A stretch of DNA of 64,000 nucleotides from assembly GCF_000972845.2 (NCBI RefSeq), contig NC_040012.1:8650097-8714096 (forward strand). The letters run 5' to 3'. This stretch comes from Larimichthys crocea. Its lineage: Eukaryota > Chordata > Actinopteri > Sciaenidae. Below, piece after piece: positions 25,326-38,898 of the stretch; the first letter of the stretch is position 1; each line of letters starts with the position of its first letter. The translations under genes and the position numbers were made by a program. The notes below the pieces were generated by a model. The model was not told the origin of the DNA. It did no database searches and saw only the letters and a list, made by a program, of their open reading frames with translations.

Positions 25326-27270
25326 GAAAAAACTGCTTTTATGAAGTTTCAATATTAACAGAAACGAGGGCGCTTCCGAAATGTGCAAACTGGTTTGAAC
25401 ATTATTTGATACAATTATGTAAAAATCTAACAGAATTGTCTAATTGTATTGTTGCACATTTAAGATGACTGATGATGGTTTTAATGACACGGTTGATGTT
25501 GTTTGTCTTCTATAAACTCTCTCACTTCATATTAAGGACTCTCATTTGTTTCCTCTAATAGCAGGTAATGTTTCAAAGTTAATGATGTCTGGATTTATTT
25601 ATGTTGATCTAATTTTATGAATACAAGAGGAGAGAACAGAGAAGATACAGTAAGATGCTCAGGACACTGCAGAGAGCTGCTACATGGCATGTACAGTTTT
25701 CCCCTGCAGAGCGTGTTAACGTGATCCAGACTGCTGTGTTCACTGACACTCTGCATGCCGACAACATCCATCAATCTAACTTACTCCACACTCAACATTT
25801 GTCTCCTGTCGTGTATACAAAAAACCTCCACAAACACCCAAATGACTGACCAGATGGTGCAAAAGGCAAAAGCCAAAAAATAACATATTTCCCCCCCGTC
25901 TCCGCCTTCCTCCTGCATCCTCAGCCATCCTTCCCCTCTCCTGACACGGATGGAGCTCACGGCGAGGGGTTTCCACTGATCTCCTCATCTCCGCCTGGCA
26001 ACTAGCACTTTAATAATTCTCTCAGCGCAGAAGAAGGCATCTGATGCTTTTATGCCCACCACCACCCTAGCAGTTTTCTCTCATTAATTTCGCAGCAGCC
26101 CAGTGAGTCTGAGGCAAAGACAACACACTTACATCTTAATCCGTCTTTTACGTCTAGGAGAATGCGTCTGAGCTGTTTGTTTTACAAGCAACATTTCTGC
26201 CTCTATGTGGGCAAAATGAATGCACAATGATGTCTTACCTACCTCTCTCCCCGATGGTATTAAACCCTTGTTATAACCCATAAATCAGAGCCATTCTGTG
26301 TTTGATTAAATTCATTATAATACTGCATAATTCCTGGATAATGTATCATCATTAACTGTGCTAATCTTTAACATAGACCGCTGCCAGGTGCCATTACCTT
26401 TGAATAAAAAGGCCGAAAGTCTAAAATTCTTTCGAAAATTCCGATATAAAGAAGATTTTTTACTGTGCGAGAAAAATAAGAGTGTTGTAATATTGTTTCC
26501 ATTTATTCTTTTAATCGAGTTCAACTGAACGTACTCAAAAGCCTCAAAAGTGGTTCAAAGTCAAACCCGCCTGCACTGATAGTTGTTTCACACAATCACC
26601 GCCCACAGATAATCTCTCTGTATCAGTCACACTACGACGAAAAAACTTCAAAGCGAATTTCCCTTTCCCTTTCGTCTGAAACAACAGGCAGATATTTCAA
26701 ACTGATTATATAACCTTGTCTCTCGTTTTGAAAGACAAAACCAGATTAATCAACGAGAGCTCAGCTCTGAATCAAAGTGTGCCTGCCACACACGCTAAGC
26801 ATCATTTCTGTTACATTTTAGGACATTTAGCTGACGTGTTAATCCTCAGCAATCCAACAATGACTGGAACAGCAAATTCCTACTTGGGTTCAGTTGATTT
26901 TGGGGTATTTTTAGTTAGCAATGGCTCATATTTCATGCCAGTACTATATTTTCTGTATTCAGTGTCTGCCCTAAATTCTCTTATTGTCTCGGTGTGAAAA
27001 GGCCTCAACAAAACAACACTGAGATCACCATGAGACACTTAATCTCTCCAGTAAAACCCAAATTTATGTTATTTCAAAGCAGGAGGACCACCTACACGCT
27101 GCACTCAACAATTAAATACAAATGTGAAGAGTCTACAGTCATGCTCTGTGAGGCTTTAGCATGCTGCTAACATACTGACAAGTACGCTGATGCTTAGTAG
27201 GTATAATGTCTACCATGTTCACCATCTAAATTTAGCATGTTAGCAACATTACAATGACAACCATGTCCAT

Positions 27271-27355
27271 GGGTGTGAAGTCAAGCCAATGTGGGCACTT
27301 GCCCAAAATTGCCGTTCCTCAAACGTCCATTTGAGGCTGGCTACAGAATGAGTCA
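27271..27355 (+). repeat. Interspersed repeat family X fragment
   Basis: GGGTGTGAAGTCAAGCCAAT, GTTCCTCAAACGTCCATTTG and AGGCTGGCTACAGAATGAGT match the start of the 61290 copy, lying inside a family Y element. Confidence 0.65.
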
Positions 27356-27542
27356 ATGATCAAGGATCACCAAAGTCACTACAGTTAATCCTCTGGGGAA
27401 ATGAATGTCTCTTAATCCAATAGCTGTCGAGGCATTTCACTGAAACCAAAAATATCAACCACATGGTGGCACTGGAAAGTCCTTAGGATTCATCATCCAG
27501 AGAACATTAATGTTCAGTCCATCTTATGTGGTGGAAGACTGA

Positions 27543-27593
27543 CCAACCAACCAACCAACCAACCAACCAACCAACCAACCAACCAACCAACCA
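27543..27593. repeat. (CCAA)n microsatellite, ~12 units
   Basis: Uninterrupted CCAA repeats directly after GTGGTGGAAGACTGA, at the tail of the family Y copy. Confidence 0.97.
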
Positions 27594-28864
27594 GACTGAC
27601 ACTGCTTCAGAAGAGGCGAGGCTCCAGTAAGGTTTCTATTAGAAGGAGCGTTCGTACTGTCATAGTGTTGGAATATCTAACATGAATAAAACAGTCAAGA
27701 TTTTGACATTTTAGTCAAGTCTACACAAACAAGATTGCAACCAGCCAAAAGAGGAACAGGTGTCAGATTCATAGCAACTTACCAACTTCTGTATGTCCCA
27801 AATATGCCCTCTCACCACATGAGTGACTTGTGGACTGGTAATGAGTATGTGCTGTGGTGTCATGGAAACAGGCCACCTGTCAACCAGCAACCTTCCCACA
27901 ACCCACCTGTCACCCTGTTTTTTTTTTTGTTTTTGTTTTTTTGGAGGGGTGTGATGCAGACACTGTGAATGGCAGGTTTGAATTTTAATTGACTCTGAGA
28001 AAAAAGAAAGAGCCACAACAATAACAAAAGGAATTTTTTAAAAGCCTCTCCTGCTGCATCAAACCCAAACTGAATATGACAACGTATATGAATACAAAAG
28101 GTTCAATAGTGGCATGATTTGGTTTTTCAATTCAAAATGATTTCTCTTTCCATGAAGCTCAATAATAACACTGATTTCACAGCTTGTTTGTTTTGAATTG
28201 CAGTGAACTATTTGCATCCGATTCCCTAAAGTCAGTGTACATCTTCAGTTCTTCAGCTCTATTTCTGACTTCCACAATAAAGTGGCGTAGAAAGCAGCAG
28301 AAACTATTTTTGGCAACCGCAAACAAAAAGTCAGATTGCATGTAAGCTTATGAAAAAAATGACCCAACTTCTCTTGTGATTTATTACTCGAGTAAACAGT
28401 TACCTCAGACTTTAAGGACTCGGTCGCTATTTTCAAGTCTTCTTTCACTCAGCATGACGTTCATTTAGTCAGTTATGGTCACATTTAGAGAAAAACAGAC
28501 GACAAAGCAGGGTATGATTTAGGGCGTGTGATTGACAAGTCATTGTTAGTGAGTCTCAGACCAAACTGTGAAACTAGGCAGTGCTGATCAAATATGAATC
28601 TGAAGAATCTGTTACTGCCTTTGCCGATTTATCACTTCAAATGTTTTCAGAGCTGTAGCTGTAATATAAGAACCCTAATGACCAAACAGGCCGGCATTTA
28701 TTTCCTGCTTGAAATTGAGTAACCTGCAAGATGTCACCCATTACCTCAATGCTCGCTGCATTTCTAGCTCTGAAAAACCAGGATGGCCACGTCCATAATG
28801 CCAAACTCGAGGTTTCAAAATGGTCCACAAACCAATGCGTGATGTCACAGTAGGTTTACACATG

Positions 28865-29110
28865 GCTGAGGAACAGCAGTGATTTGAGCTAAATGCTAAC
28901 ATGCACACAGTGACATTGATAACATACTGATGATACGAGGCATCCTTGTTGTTCACCATCTTAGTTAAGTGTGTTAGCATGTTATCATTTGTTAATTAGC
29001 ACTAAAAACAAAGACGGAAATGTCGTTAGTTTTGTCCTGATGCTGCACGTCATCCTGAGGAGGAAGCACCAAATATCAAGACAATCCATCCAGTAGTGAT
29101 CGAGAATTTT
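28865..29110 (+). repeat. Interspersed repeat family Y copy
   Basis: GTGATTTGAGCTAAATGCTA, ACATGCACACAGTGACATTG, TTCACCATCTTAGTTAAGTG and GACAATCCATCCAGTAGTG align in order with 12715-12990. Just before it, GTCCACAAACCAATGCGTGA then TGTCACAG may be another repeat end. Confidence 0.6.
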
Positions 29111-30749
29111 AAGTATGGATTTAACGTAGTCTGTAGAGACGTGACGCTAATATGGCGAAAGCTGTCAGAAGCTTTAATATCATGGTCAAATGAATATCTT
29201 TAGTTCTGGGTTGTAATTTTAAAACATCACCTTGGTTGAGGACATGTTTTACAACTTTAAACATGGACAAAACGATTCACTGATTATTGAAATAAAAAAA
29301 CATCACACAAAACACTGTATATGCCAGATGGAAAAGTTATTCACTTAAAGTCGGTAAAGTTAAGTTTCACAAGTAATTTATGTAATAACATTTTCTGCAG
29401 TTCATAGAACAACATCTTGATAAAAAAGAAACCTAGGCTTCATGGTTTATAAGCCCATTAGCTTCACTTATCAAAGCCCTGACAAACAGCCTTGAGTATA
29501 AGAATCCCATCATTATCTACAGTATGACCCGAGCCAAGAAGTTAACACATCTCAGAGTAAACAGCATTTGTTCTGCTAAAAGAGAGGAGTCTGATTTATG
29601 TATTATTCAAAGTGGGTATAAAGTGTCACGGAAAATGAAAGCCTCTTGCAGATGGAGAGGTTTATCCTAACCATTTTGAGTCAGCGACTTAAAGAATAGG
29701 CTTTACTAAGTAACATCTTCAAATCTTTGCCTACAAAGAGAATTAAAGCATCAACCCTGGAAGTGTGAGTGCCATTTTCTCCAAGCCAGCCATGGCAACA
29801 ACACTGTCTGTATGCACAAGAGCCGTAAACCGTTTATGAAGATTTATTGGGGAGAAAAAGCAGAATAACAAATGGTGGAAGGTCAGAAGAGGTGAGTCTG
29901 AATGGGTTTGGTAAAAGTGAGCCATTTTTCCAACTCAAAAAAAAAAAAAGAAAATCACACGAAAACAGAGGGAGTAAAACAGTTTGAGGTAAGAGGCAGA
30001 GTCAGAAAGCTCTGCAGCCTATTCAACATGCTAATGGGATGCCTGTCCAAGACCAGGGAGTAAAAACCAAGGATTAACAAAACAGATGAGGACCAACTTA
30101 AGAGATTTCTCCAGGGACAGAGATCAAGACAAAGACGCAAGATCCAGAATTACACACAGAGCTACTGATTATCATTGATCTAAAGCTCAATAATCAATTA
30201 ATCTCACTTGTACTGTTGAATAATTTAGAGCAGCCTCCTCTCTAGTGTCACACCTTGGAGAGCTTCACAATGGGGAGTAATCCCATGCAAGAGTCCAATA
30301 ACAGAGGTATTAAGCTCACCGTGACTGTTCACACCGGGACCTCTCTCTTACAGTAAAGAAGATTTATAGCTGCTCACAAAGACACATGTTACGACCTTAA
30401 TATTCAAAGGCCCCCTCTCGCTCCGACAAAGCGGCACCTTACAGGCTTACAGCGCACGCTCCCGTGATTTTGCATTTTAACGTTCACCCTCAGCGCATTA
30501 TGAAGACGGAAAATGATGCTGCACACAAATCAGAAATCTCAAAAGTGTGAAAGACGGAATAATAAAGTGATTACTCTTCCTTGAATGTGAAATACATTCA
30601 CTAATTCGACACGTTCACACATTTCCGTAGCAAATTACAGTGTAGACATTCATGTACACGAACACCAAAGATTATTTTTAATATTTAATATATGTATATA
30701 TTCCATTTATCATATTGATTCATTATTTCTAAAATGATTCAGTTAGTTG

Positions 30750-30996
30750 TTTGTTCCATAACGTCAGAAAATGGTGAAAAAAAAAGCCCAAGATGACTTT
30801 CTCAAATGTCGTCAATATTTTTGTCTACAACCCAAAGACATTCAGTCATAAACGACTAAAGAAACTAGAACACAGTCACACTTGAGAAGCTGAAATCAGA
30901 GAATATGGACACTGTGTCTTAAAAAACAAGTACTCAAATGAATTATAAAAACAGTTTTATTTATTTATTAATCAACTAATTATCACTGCTCTAATT
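30750..30996 (+). repeat. Dispersed repeat without coding sequence
   Basis: AAGCCCAAGATGACTTTCTC, CAACCCAAAGACATTCAGT, GACTAAAGAAACTAGAA and CTTGAGAAGCTGAAATCAGA, ending TATTAATCAACTAATTATCA, has the order of a common teleost repeat. A shorter, AT-rich relative may be at 62340-62480. Confidence 0.45.
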
Positions 30997-31027
30997 TTGA
31001 AGTGCTTATACTTCACTTGATTTCCAT

Positions 31028-31926
31028 ATATCAGTGGGTGGGATATATTAGACTGCAGATCTCAGAGTTGATGTGTTAGAAGCAGGAAAAACGGGCATGT
31101 GCTAGATTTGAGCAAATTTGACAAGGGCCGAATTACGATGGCTAGACGACTGGGTCAGAGCATCTCCAAAACTGGAGCTCTTGTGGGGTGTTCCTGGTCT
31201 GCAGTGGTTAGTAGTACCTGGAAGTACCAAGAAAAGAAATGAGTCATGGGCACCCGAGGCTCATTGATGGGAATAGAAGGCTGGCCCATGTTGTCCGATC
31301 CAACAGATGAGCTACTGTAGATCAAATTGCTGAAAAGGTTAATGCTGCTTCTGATAGATGTCAGAACATACGGTACGTAGCCGCAGATCGGTGCGGGTAT
31401 CTACGCTGACACCTGTCCACTGCTGAAAGCACCAAACAATAAGCATGTGAGCATTAGAACAGGACCACAGAGCAATGGAGGAAGATGGCCTGATCTGATC
31501 ATATTTTATCTGGGGAACACATGGCATCAGGATGCACCATGAGAAGAAGCCAAGTCAGTAGAGGCAATGAAACCTTGGGTTCTGCCATTCATGTAGATAC
31601 CTAAGTGTTGGATACTTCGTCCCACCGCAAAGCAAAAATGCTTCAGGAATGGTTTGAGGAACACAAGAAAAAGTTCAAGGTGTTGACTTGACCTCCAAAT
31701 TATCCAGATCTCAATCCAATCGAGCATCTGTGGGATGTGCTGGACAAACAAGTCTAATCCATGAAGGTTGCACCTCAGGACTTAAAGGACCTAATATGGT
31801 GCCAGATACCACAGCACACCTTCAGAGGTCTAGCAAAGTCCATGCCTCATCGGTTCAGGGTTGTTTGATGGCAAAGGTGGGGCTGACACAATGTTAGGCA
31901 GGTGGTCATAATGTTATGGCTGATCG
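31028..31926 (+). pseudogene. Degenerate Tc1/mariner transposase relic
   Basis: Starts near ATATCAGTGGGTGGGATATA and ends GGTGGTCATAATGTTATGGC then TGATCG, the usual tail of a Tc1-like family in fishes. Translated on the plus strand, 31141 onward gives [19 protein letters not shown], the helix-turn-helix part. Near the end 31705-31755 gives PDLNPIEHLWDVLDKQV, the block around the last catalytic residue of the DDE domain, followed by a stop. Stops and frameshifts occur throughout, and the middle of the catalytic domain is largely absent; the copy is about 900 bp, shorter than intact elements. It cannot make transposase. No matching inverted repeat was found at the left end, so it may be 5'-truncated. 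Confidence 0.88.
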
Positions 31927-33051
31927 AGATTTTAAACTGAGAGGTCGGGAAGGTGCAGGAGAGTTGAAGGAACTCCAGACAAGAGACAAAGACAGAAGGA
32001 AAACAACAGGAAGTTAGTTATTGTTGCCTGGCCACTGATTTGGCCGCTCACCAATACAGTCAGCAGTTACAGCAGCAGCAGCAGCGGTGGCTGTGACACA
32101 CAGCTCATGGAGGCAATTAAAAGTTCCCTGTGGAGATTTAGACCTCTAAAAAGCACTATGAAGCTGCTTTTCTGTGAGTGGGTGTCTGTTTTGTTTATCT
32201 TGTGTGCGTGACGCAATTAGGGTTGCCACCTCAATGTAGAAAAATAACCTTTTCAGCGGCCCAATGCCCGAGGGATATATATTAAGCGGGGGGTCTAGGG
32301 GTCCTCCCTCATGAGATTTTGAGTGTCAGACACTTCATTTCCTACATTCTGGTGAATTTTTAAGCACATCTGCGACATAAATGGCTCTCCTCTGAGTCAT
32401 AACTCAGTCAAATCTGAACACAATGTACGCATATTTTTACACTTTCCAAAGATATCATTGTCTTCTACATCCATAAATCATACAAATAAAGAGTTTTATG
32501 ACTTCAGAACTCGCCTGAAACTCATCACATTCGTAAGTATTTTTCAGTGTCAAAGTAATCCAGTGGCTTAGGGTTACCTAACGAGGTGTCAGCTGATTAA
32601 ACTTTACACACAGTCATGTTGTTAAGCTGATGTTAGATAGCTACCTTTAATGAATCATGTCTTTGTAATGCCCTCAGCATGCCCTTTATCAAATGATATA
32701 GTGGTAATGATCTAATTCATTCACTGTTGGATCTGGTTGAAAAAACGTCACTGGCAGCGTTTTTCTTTCACCACCTCCCACGAATGCTAATCACGTTAGT
32801 CTGTAATCAAGTGCGTATTCTGATATTTTTAATACATTATGCTTTTTATGTCTGTAGTGGCTTACATTCAGTCATGGTGATGTGGTTAGTACTGTCACCT
32901 CACGTCAAGAAATTTGGCTCCAGTCCCCTGCAGAGTTGGATGAATGGATACAATTTAAGTGCACCTCAATAAACTGTCAAAAAACTGTCCTGTTCATATC
33001 AGATTTTAATAAAGTTTAAGAAAGCAAATAACACTTGTGGTATGTACGTCT
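31927..33051. other. Intronic sequence with weak repeat traces
   Basis: No gene seen. AGGGTTGCCACCTCAATGTA at 32220 and GGGGGGTCTAGGGGTCCTCC at 32289 look like a dispersed repeat. TGTGGTTAGTACTGTCACCT at 32881 resembles part of a tRNA-derived or LINE-linked repeat. None could be bounded. Confidence 0.4.
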
Positions 33052-33323
33052 AAGGCTACGTTTACACATAGCCGGGTATATTGAGAAACAAATATTTCCC
33101 TATTGGTCGCACTTTTGGCGCATCAGCTGCCTAAAACTCTGTTTATCTCAATTTACATGCAAACGCAAAACCGTAGTTTTCCAGAATCTCCACTCTAGCC
33201 GGAGTTTTTAGAAAGATTCGTTTTCAGAGGCAAATCCACCGTTTACTTGTAAAAGATAGGTACAAACGAAGGGAAATGTCTCCGTTTTTAAAAATACCCA
33301 TGTATGTGTAAACGGGGCCTAAA
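33052..33323. mobile_element. Miniature DNA transposon (hAT-like)
   Basis: Ends are inverted repeats: AAGGCTACGTTTACACATA at the left and TGTGTAAACGGGGCCTAAAA at the right. Inside, GAAATGTCTCCGTTTTTAAA near the right end mirrors the disrupted left part. About 270 bp, no coding capacity. Target duplication was not clear. Confidence 0.65.
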
Positions 33324-36189
33324 ACTGTGGATCTGGACGTGTGAGGTGATCTCCAGCTCTGCAGGCCAATGACGTTGAGAAAGCTGCAAGCAGCAAGGCA
33401 GAGCAATCAGCTCATCCTGAACAGGCATGTTTTGAACGATATTTTGCTGAGTATAATAGGATATAAAATTAAGTACGAAATGCATCAACATTACCGAGAC
33501 TTGAAAGGCTCAGAATCTTTGGAAGAAAACCTTTCAGCTGACCAGAACGTGGGCCATCTAATTTCAAACAGGTCTGCACAAGAAAATGAATCACCGCTGG
33601 AAGTCTCTCACCGGGATTACTATGATTTGTGAGCCAGTGCTTTTAAAAAAATCGAAAATACAATGCGAAGCAGTAATGCACTGTGTTGGCTGATTGAAAA
33701 GTATCCTGAAAGCTGGTAGCAAATGGCTAAATTATTATTTGTCAAAAAATTCTCAAGAACAGACGTCACTCTGTTGGGAGAGATGAAGGCCTGACAATTT
33801 TACAAGCAGATTTTAATGCTGCTGCCAAGAGGTGATTGCTTCTCTTTTTACATAGAGCTGTACAACCATAATCTGAAGTGACTAGTTCACATCCAATTTA
33901 GAGCTGAACATATAACAGAACATCACTGACAGGATGCATTACAGCTGATGCTGCACTGAGCATTATGGCTGCACTCATTCTTCTTTCCTAAGACACTGAT
34001 ATATCCATCTTTGTCCTGCTCGTACCAGTAAAAGCATTACTTGACATCACAGAGTGAGTGTTGTTTCAAATTATTCGGCAGGCTGCATGTCTTGTATTTT
34101 ATGTCTTGGCTTATTTTTCTGATTATTGGATTGTGATCTCACAGTACAGAGAGCATAAAGAAACAAGTCTTCAGCCAGCCTAAACATGAGAGAAAAGCCT
34201 GTTTAAGTCAGGAGGTGTTAAGAGGATCGGCGAGACATGAAGAGAGAGCAAGTTATCTGTTCTGTCGGGAGACTTTGAATTCAGTACCTGCAGCAGTTAA
34301 AATGTCAAACACCAGCCTGGGAAAAGAAGAAGGAGAAGAAGAAAAGGAAGGAAAAAAGCAAGGCCATCTGCAGGCCTGTTTAATGTGAAGGCTGCACACA
34401 CCAGAAGACAGATGATTTATGTTATTCATCTTTACAAGACTGTGTTGATATCCAGGCTGAAGCTGAATACTGTTTTCATGATTTTAGTCTAGAAAGAAGT
34501 GAAAAAGTGAAACTTTTTTTATCAAAATTAAAATGTTTGACCCCTTCAAAAGTATTTTAACAGTTCAAAACCTAAAAAATTCACTTTGCAAAGCATTTGA
34601 GAAGCAGGAACTTGAGAATGGCTTACAATTTTTGCAAATAGTTGTGAAATTTTGAGTAGAATGCCTTATGAAAAATTTCTATTTTATTATATATACCTAT
34701 TGTTGTGGAGAATTTTTTATTCATCAATGGTCAGTCAATGGAGAGAAAGCTTTAGGGAAGCTTGATCAAGGAGAATGGAGGATTTATCAATACACTTGTC
34801 ATGACATGATGTCGCCTCAATTCTGAAGAAGCTGTCCTCTCTGGCTCGTGTATGTGACCTCAACTACTCTCTGTCCCTGAATTAACATTAGTCAAGGAAA
34901 ATAGGTTTACCCTTAGTGGTGGTCTGTATCTCAAGAAGAAGTCAGTGTCTGCCTAACAATCTAAGATTTAACACTGTGCCTACAGTGACCTCAAGGCAGA
35001 TGTTAGACTCTGTGTAACGTCCATATGAGAAATTTACCTCACACCTATCAACGTTCTATCAATTTTATTGTTGATTATATTTCTATGCTTGTTGTTTCAA
35101 CTGTCCTTAATACCCTACTTTGTATTTTGCACATTTTAAGCATTTTCTCCAACCGAATCCTATTACTGTTTGCTGCTGCAGCTATATACAGTAATTTCCC
35201 AAAAGAGGCCAAGAAAGTTTCACCTTATCCTCTTATTATATATCTTTTAAGGACAATACAGCTCTTTAGAGGACAAATATAATTCTTATAAAATGAATAA
35301 ATATGCACCAACTATCTTGGAGCCAGTGCTGCAGATATATTCTTAACACACTGACACACCACGGAGCCCTGTGTGAGCCTTATGAGGCTATTTCATCTCT
35401 TTAGAGTGTTATTTTTCTGAAGCCACAGAGCCATTTGATCTAATAAGGCTTATTAGATATGGTTGGGTTGCTACATTACTAGTGATGCAGGTGTGTGTCT
35501 GGGATATTTCGCCCGGTCGAGCTTATTGAATCAGGTGCTGCACAGCAGAACATTAAATGTATTTACTGCTTCATGTGGCTGCACGGTGACCATCATGATG
35601 TCTACCTGCGATATTGTCCATCTGTTAGAATGACCGTGATTTTGTTGAAATATGCTAGAGAGCAGAGACGAGCTTTGAACTAAAATTTTGGAACACAGGA
35701 AAACCAATCTGACATAAATATGTGGGAAGAGAAGAAGAAAATAAATAAGCTACGCGGCCAACAGAATGTGAAAACAACCGTTTACATTATTTCATTTAAT
35801 TTGTGACAAGAAGCAACAGTGGACTACATACATACTAATAGAACTGCAGTTACGTTGCGGTGACTTCTATTTCTTCTTGTCACATTACCAAATTGGAGAC
35901 CACATTTAATAATAAACAATGTTACACTGTTATGCTTCTAGCTTTGCTAGATGTGTGTGTAAATGAAAAAGAGCAGATCATTTAACCTTCCTTGAAGCTG
36001 TTTATTGTTTGTCTTCACTAACAATAATTTCCAGTAAGCATAAACAGCATATGCAAACCAACACCCGTCAATTGTTGCCCGGAGCTGCCCTTGTTGGCAA
36101 AAAAAACACAGCAGTGTCCAAGATACCCCTGTGGTAGATAAAAAATGATAAAATGTGTAGCCCTATGTGCAAGAAAACGTAACAATATC

Positions 36190-36900
36190 TCTTCTAGAGT
36201 ACTCTTCCAGTGGAGAAAATGTGATAAAGCGCCCGCTAGGAGCTCTTCTAGTGGAGAAATCGTGATTAATTGCTCTCTAGGAGCTCTTCCAATGGAGAAA
36301 ACTGAATATAGAGGGGCTCTCTAGGAGCTCTTCCAATGGAGAAAACTGAATATAGAGGGTTGAATATTGTGCCCTCTAGAGTGTTGTAGTGGACAAAATG
36401 TAATAAAGGGCCCGCTAGGAGCTCTTCTAGTGGAGAAAACGTGATCAATTGTTCTCTAGGAGCTCTTCCAATGGAGAAAACTGAATATAGAGGGTTAAAT
36501 ATTGTGCCCTCTAGAGTGTTATAGTGGAGAAAATGTGATAAAGCGCCCTCTAGGAGCTCTTCTAGTGGAGAAATCATGATCAATTGCTCTCTAGGAGCTC
36601 TTCCAATGGAGAAAACTGAATATAGAGGGTCGAATATTGTGCCCTCTAGAGTGTTATAGTGGAGAAAATGTGATAAGGTGCCCTTCCAGTGGAGAAAATG
36701 TGATCAATTGCTCTCTAGGAGCTCTTCCAATGGAGAAAACTGAATATAGAGGGTCAAATATAGTGCCCTCTAGAGTGTTATAGTGGAGAAAATTTGATAA
36801 GGTGCCCTTCCAGTGGAGAAAATGTGATAAGGTGCCCTCTAGGTGCCATTACAGTGGAGAAAACTCGATGAATTGTCCTCTAGGGGCTCTTCCAGTAGAG
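36190..36900. repeat. 135-bp higher-order tandem satellite
   Basis: About five periods. The repeat of GAGCTCTTCCAATGGAGAAA is found at 36281, 36324, 36460, 36595 and 36719, giving spacings of 43, 136, 135 and 124. A full 135-bp period (36460-36594) splits at CTCTAG junctions into modules of 55, 39 and 41 bp, each containing TGGAGAAA. Outer modules are more diverged. Because 135 is divisible by three, an ORF of 105 codons runs through it on the minus strand; this is a by-product. Confidence 0.93.
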
Positions 36901-38898
36901 AATAACCAATCACAGTTAATTCTGTCTTCACATGGATTCTCCATAGCTGACATAACCCTGATGTGTGACATGTTTTTTTGAGGATGTGTGCAGACTCCAA
37001 AGCTAAGTCATAACTCCTTTAATGCACAACCAATTTATTAACCAATATCAGTATCTGGCCTCACTAATGCTCACATGGCTGAACGGCAAAACATCTCTTA
37101 TAGTTATAGAAGAGTGGAGGCTGTCGCAGCAGCATATTAATGCCAACAGTCGTTGTGTTGTATTAGATGTTCATCCATCATATAGAGATGTCATGTCTGA
37201 GCGTCCACAGAGTGCAAATAAGAAGATTTATTATAAATTTAAAAGGCGAGAGAGTCAAAAGACAAAAAGACTACTGAGTGATGAATTTCAAGCAGATTTT
37301 CTGTTTTATGTACATCCATAATTTAGACAGGCTTTGAAGAAGAGATGACAGATGTTTGCCTTTTTCAAATTCTAAATAGAAACCCAATGTGCCTCCCCAG
37401 CTAATAGTTTTGACAACATCCTCCAAGTGTCATTACACCATTAGGACATAATGCAAATGGACTTTAAGGAAGACTGCACTTCGCCTTCAGCTGACAATTT
37501 TCCTCTCTCCCTCCGATTACCGCCTCATGTCTCTCTCAGATGGGGTCACAAGAACACAGAGAGTGACGGGTCGTTGATCCCCTCTTCCTTTTCGGAGCGA
37601 ATACTGTGACTACTTCCTTGTTCCTCTGAATTGACCGGTTTGGACCTGATGAACCACCGCCCAGAACGCTCGGGTTATTTGTGTCTCAGCGTTTCCAGTG
37701 GTTTCATTTAATAAGATAATTTCACAGCAATTACAAGCTTTCAACACAGAAAAGTAATGTCATTACACGCTTACCCGGTGACAAATTCTCAGTTTGGATG
37801 GAGAGCAACACGCTGAGTGATGATTTTTAGGGCCGTGTACGGTGGGAATCGGGACTTCGTGTGGAGAGAAACACAATGAATCCTCCTGCTCGATTTTTCC
37901 CTTTAAACGGCTCGTTGTGATAAGCATGAAATTACAGTTCTGTGGAGATGCTGCGAACATTGTGTTTCAATCTCCTACATGAGCCAACAGCAACAATCCT
38001 GCTATCTGCTATTTCTTCTACTCTTCACATCCAATACACAAAGCAATTACAGATACAGTCACGTACTGTGCACCCTGTAAACAAAAGCCTGCGCGCTGGT
38101 GGGGAGTCATTTGACATTGAGGCTTTCGATCACATTAGGACGCAGATTGCATCGACAAAGTTCAGCATTTGTTTCTGTCACATTCCTTCACTCTGGGTTG
38201 GAATATTTCAGGGTCAGGCAGCAATTTTCAGCTGGTTTGTCTGGAATATTGCACACTTTAAAGCCGCACTGGAGAAAACTCTTATTATACATAAAGTCAG
38301 GCTGTAAGAAGTGTAATTGATTTGTAAGAATTTGGCCAAATATGAGAGCAATTTTTGTTCTCTTTGTTAACACAAAACAGAAAATACAGAACCACAGATG
38401 ACCTAGACTCTGAGGAGAAATGTGTGGAAACATTTTAGATTCAAACTTCCGGATGAGAGTAAAGGTGTTTTCCACTGGGAACGGCTCTGTGACGTTGCAC
38501 CTGCGATGCTGTCTTCAGATTCTGTTTACTTGGTAATTTATCCTTGATTTTTGTGCTTTTATCAGGTGTAAGCAGGCTATGTAGTCTAGGTCTGTTTTTA
38601 TGATCTGGAGTTTGTACAGTTTGTACAGCGTGTCTTTGTTTGACAAATAAAGACTAAAGTTTTTGTTTACTGCAGCAGTAAATCTGGTGGTCATAGCCTC
38701 TGTAAAATGAACAGAACAATTCAAATCGACTTGATCTAGCTATGTGTAATATGACCATGTTGACAAAAGTTTAAACATTTTTGTATTCACAATTTAAGCA
38801 GCTCAGAACTAACTCAGCGAGTAACTTGGTGGGCTTTAAGGGGTTGCATACGTCCAGCGATCTTCTATAAATCCCAAACCTGGTGTATAAATGAGACC

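Larger units (their letters stand above)
27140..27600 (+). repeat. Family Y copy interrupted by a family X fragment
   Basis: Contains family Y blocks TTAGCATGCTGCTAACATAC, ACCATGTTCACCATCTAAAT, then, after an inserted family X piece at 27271-27355, GATCACCAAAGTCACTACAG and ATCCTCTGGGGAAATGAATG. It ends in a CCAA run. Confidence 0.6.

Noticed and set aside
36266..36583. 105-codon minus-strand ORF with internal protein repeats
   Set aside because: It is the 135-bp satellite translated; the period is a multiple of three, so the frame stays open without selection.
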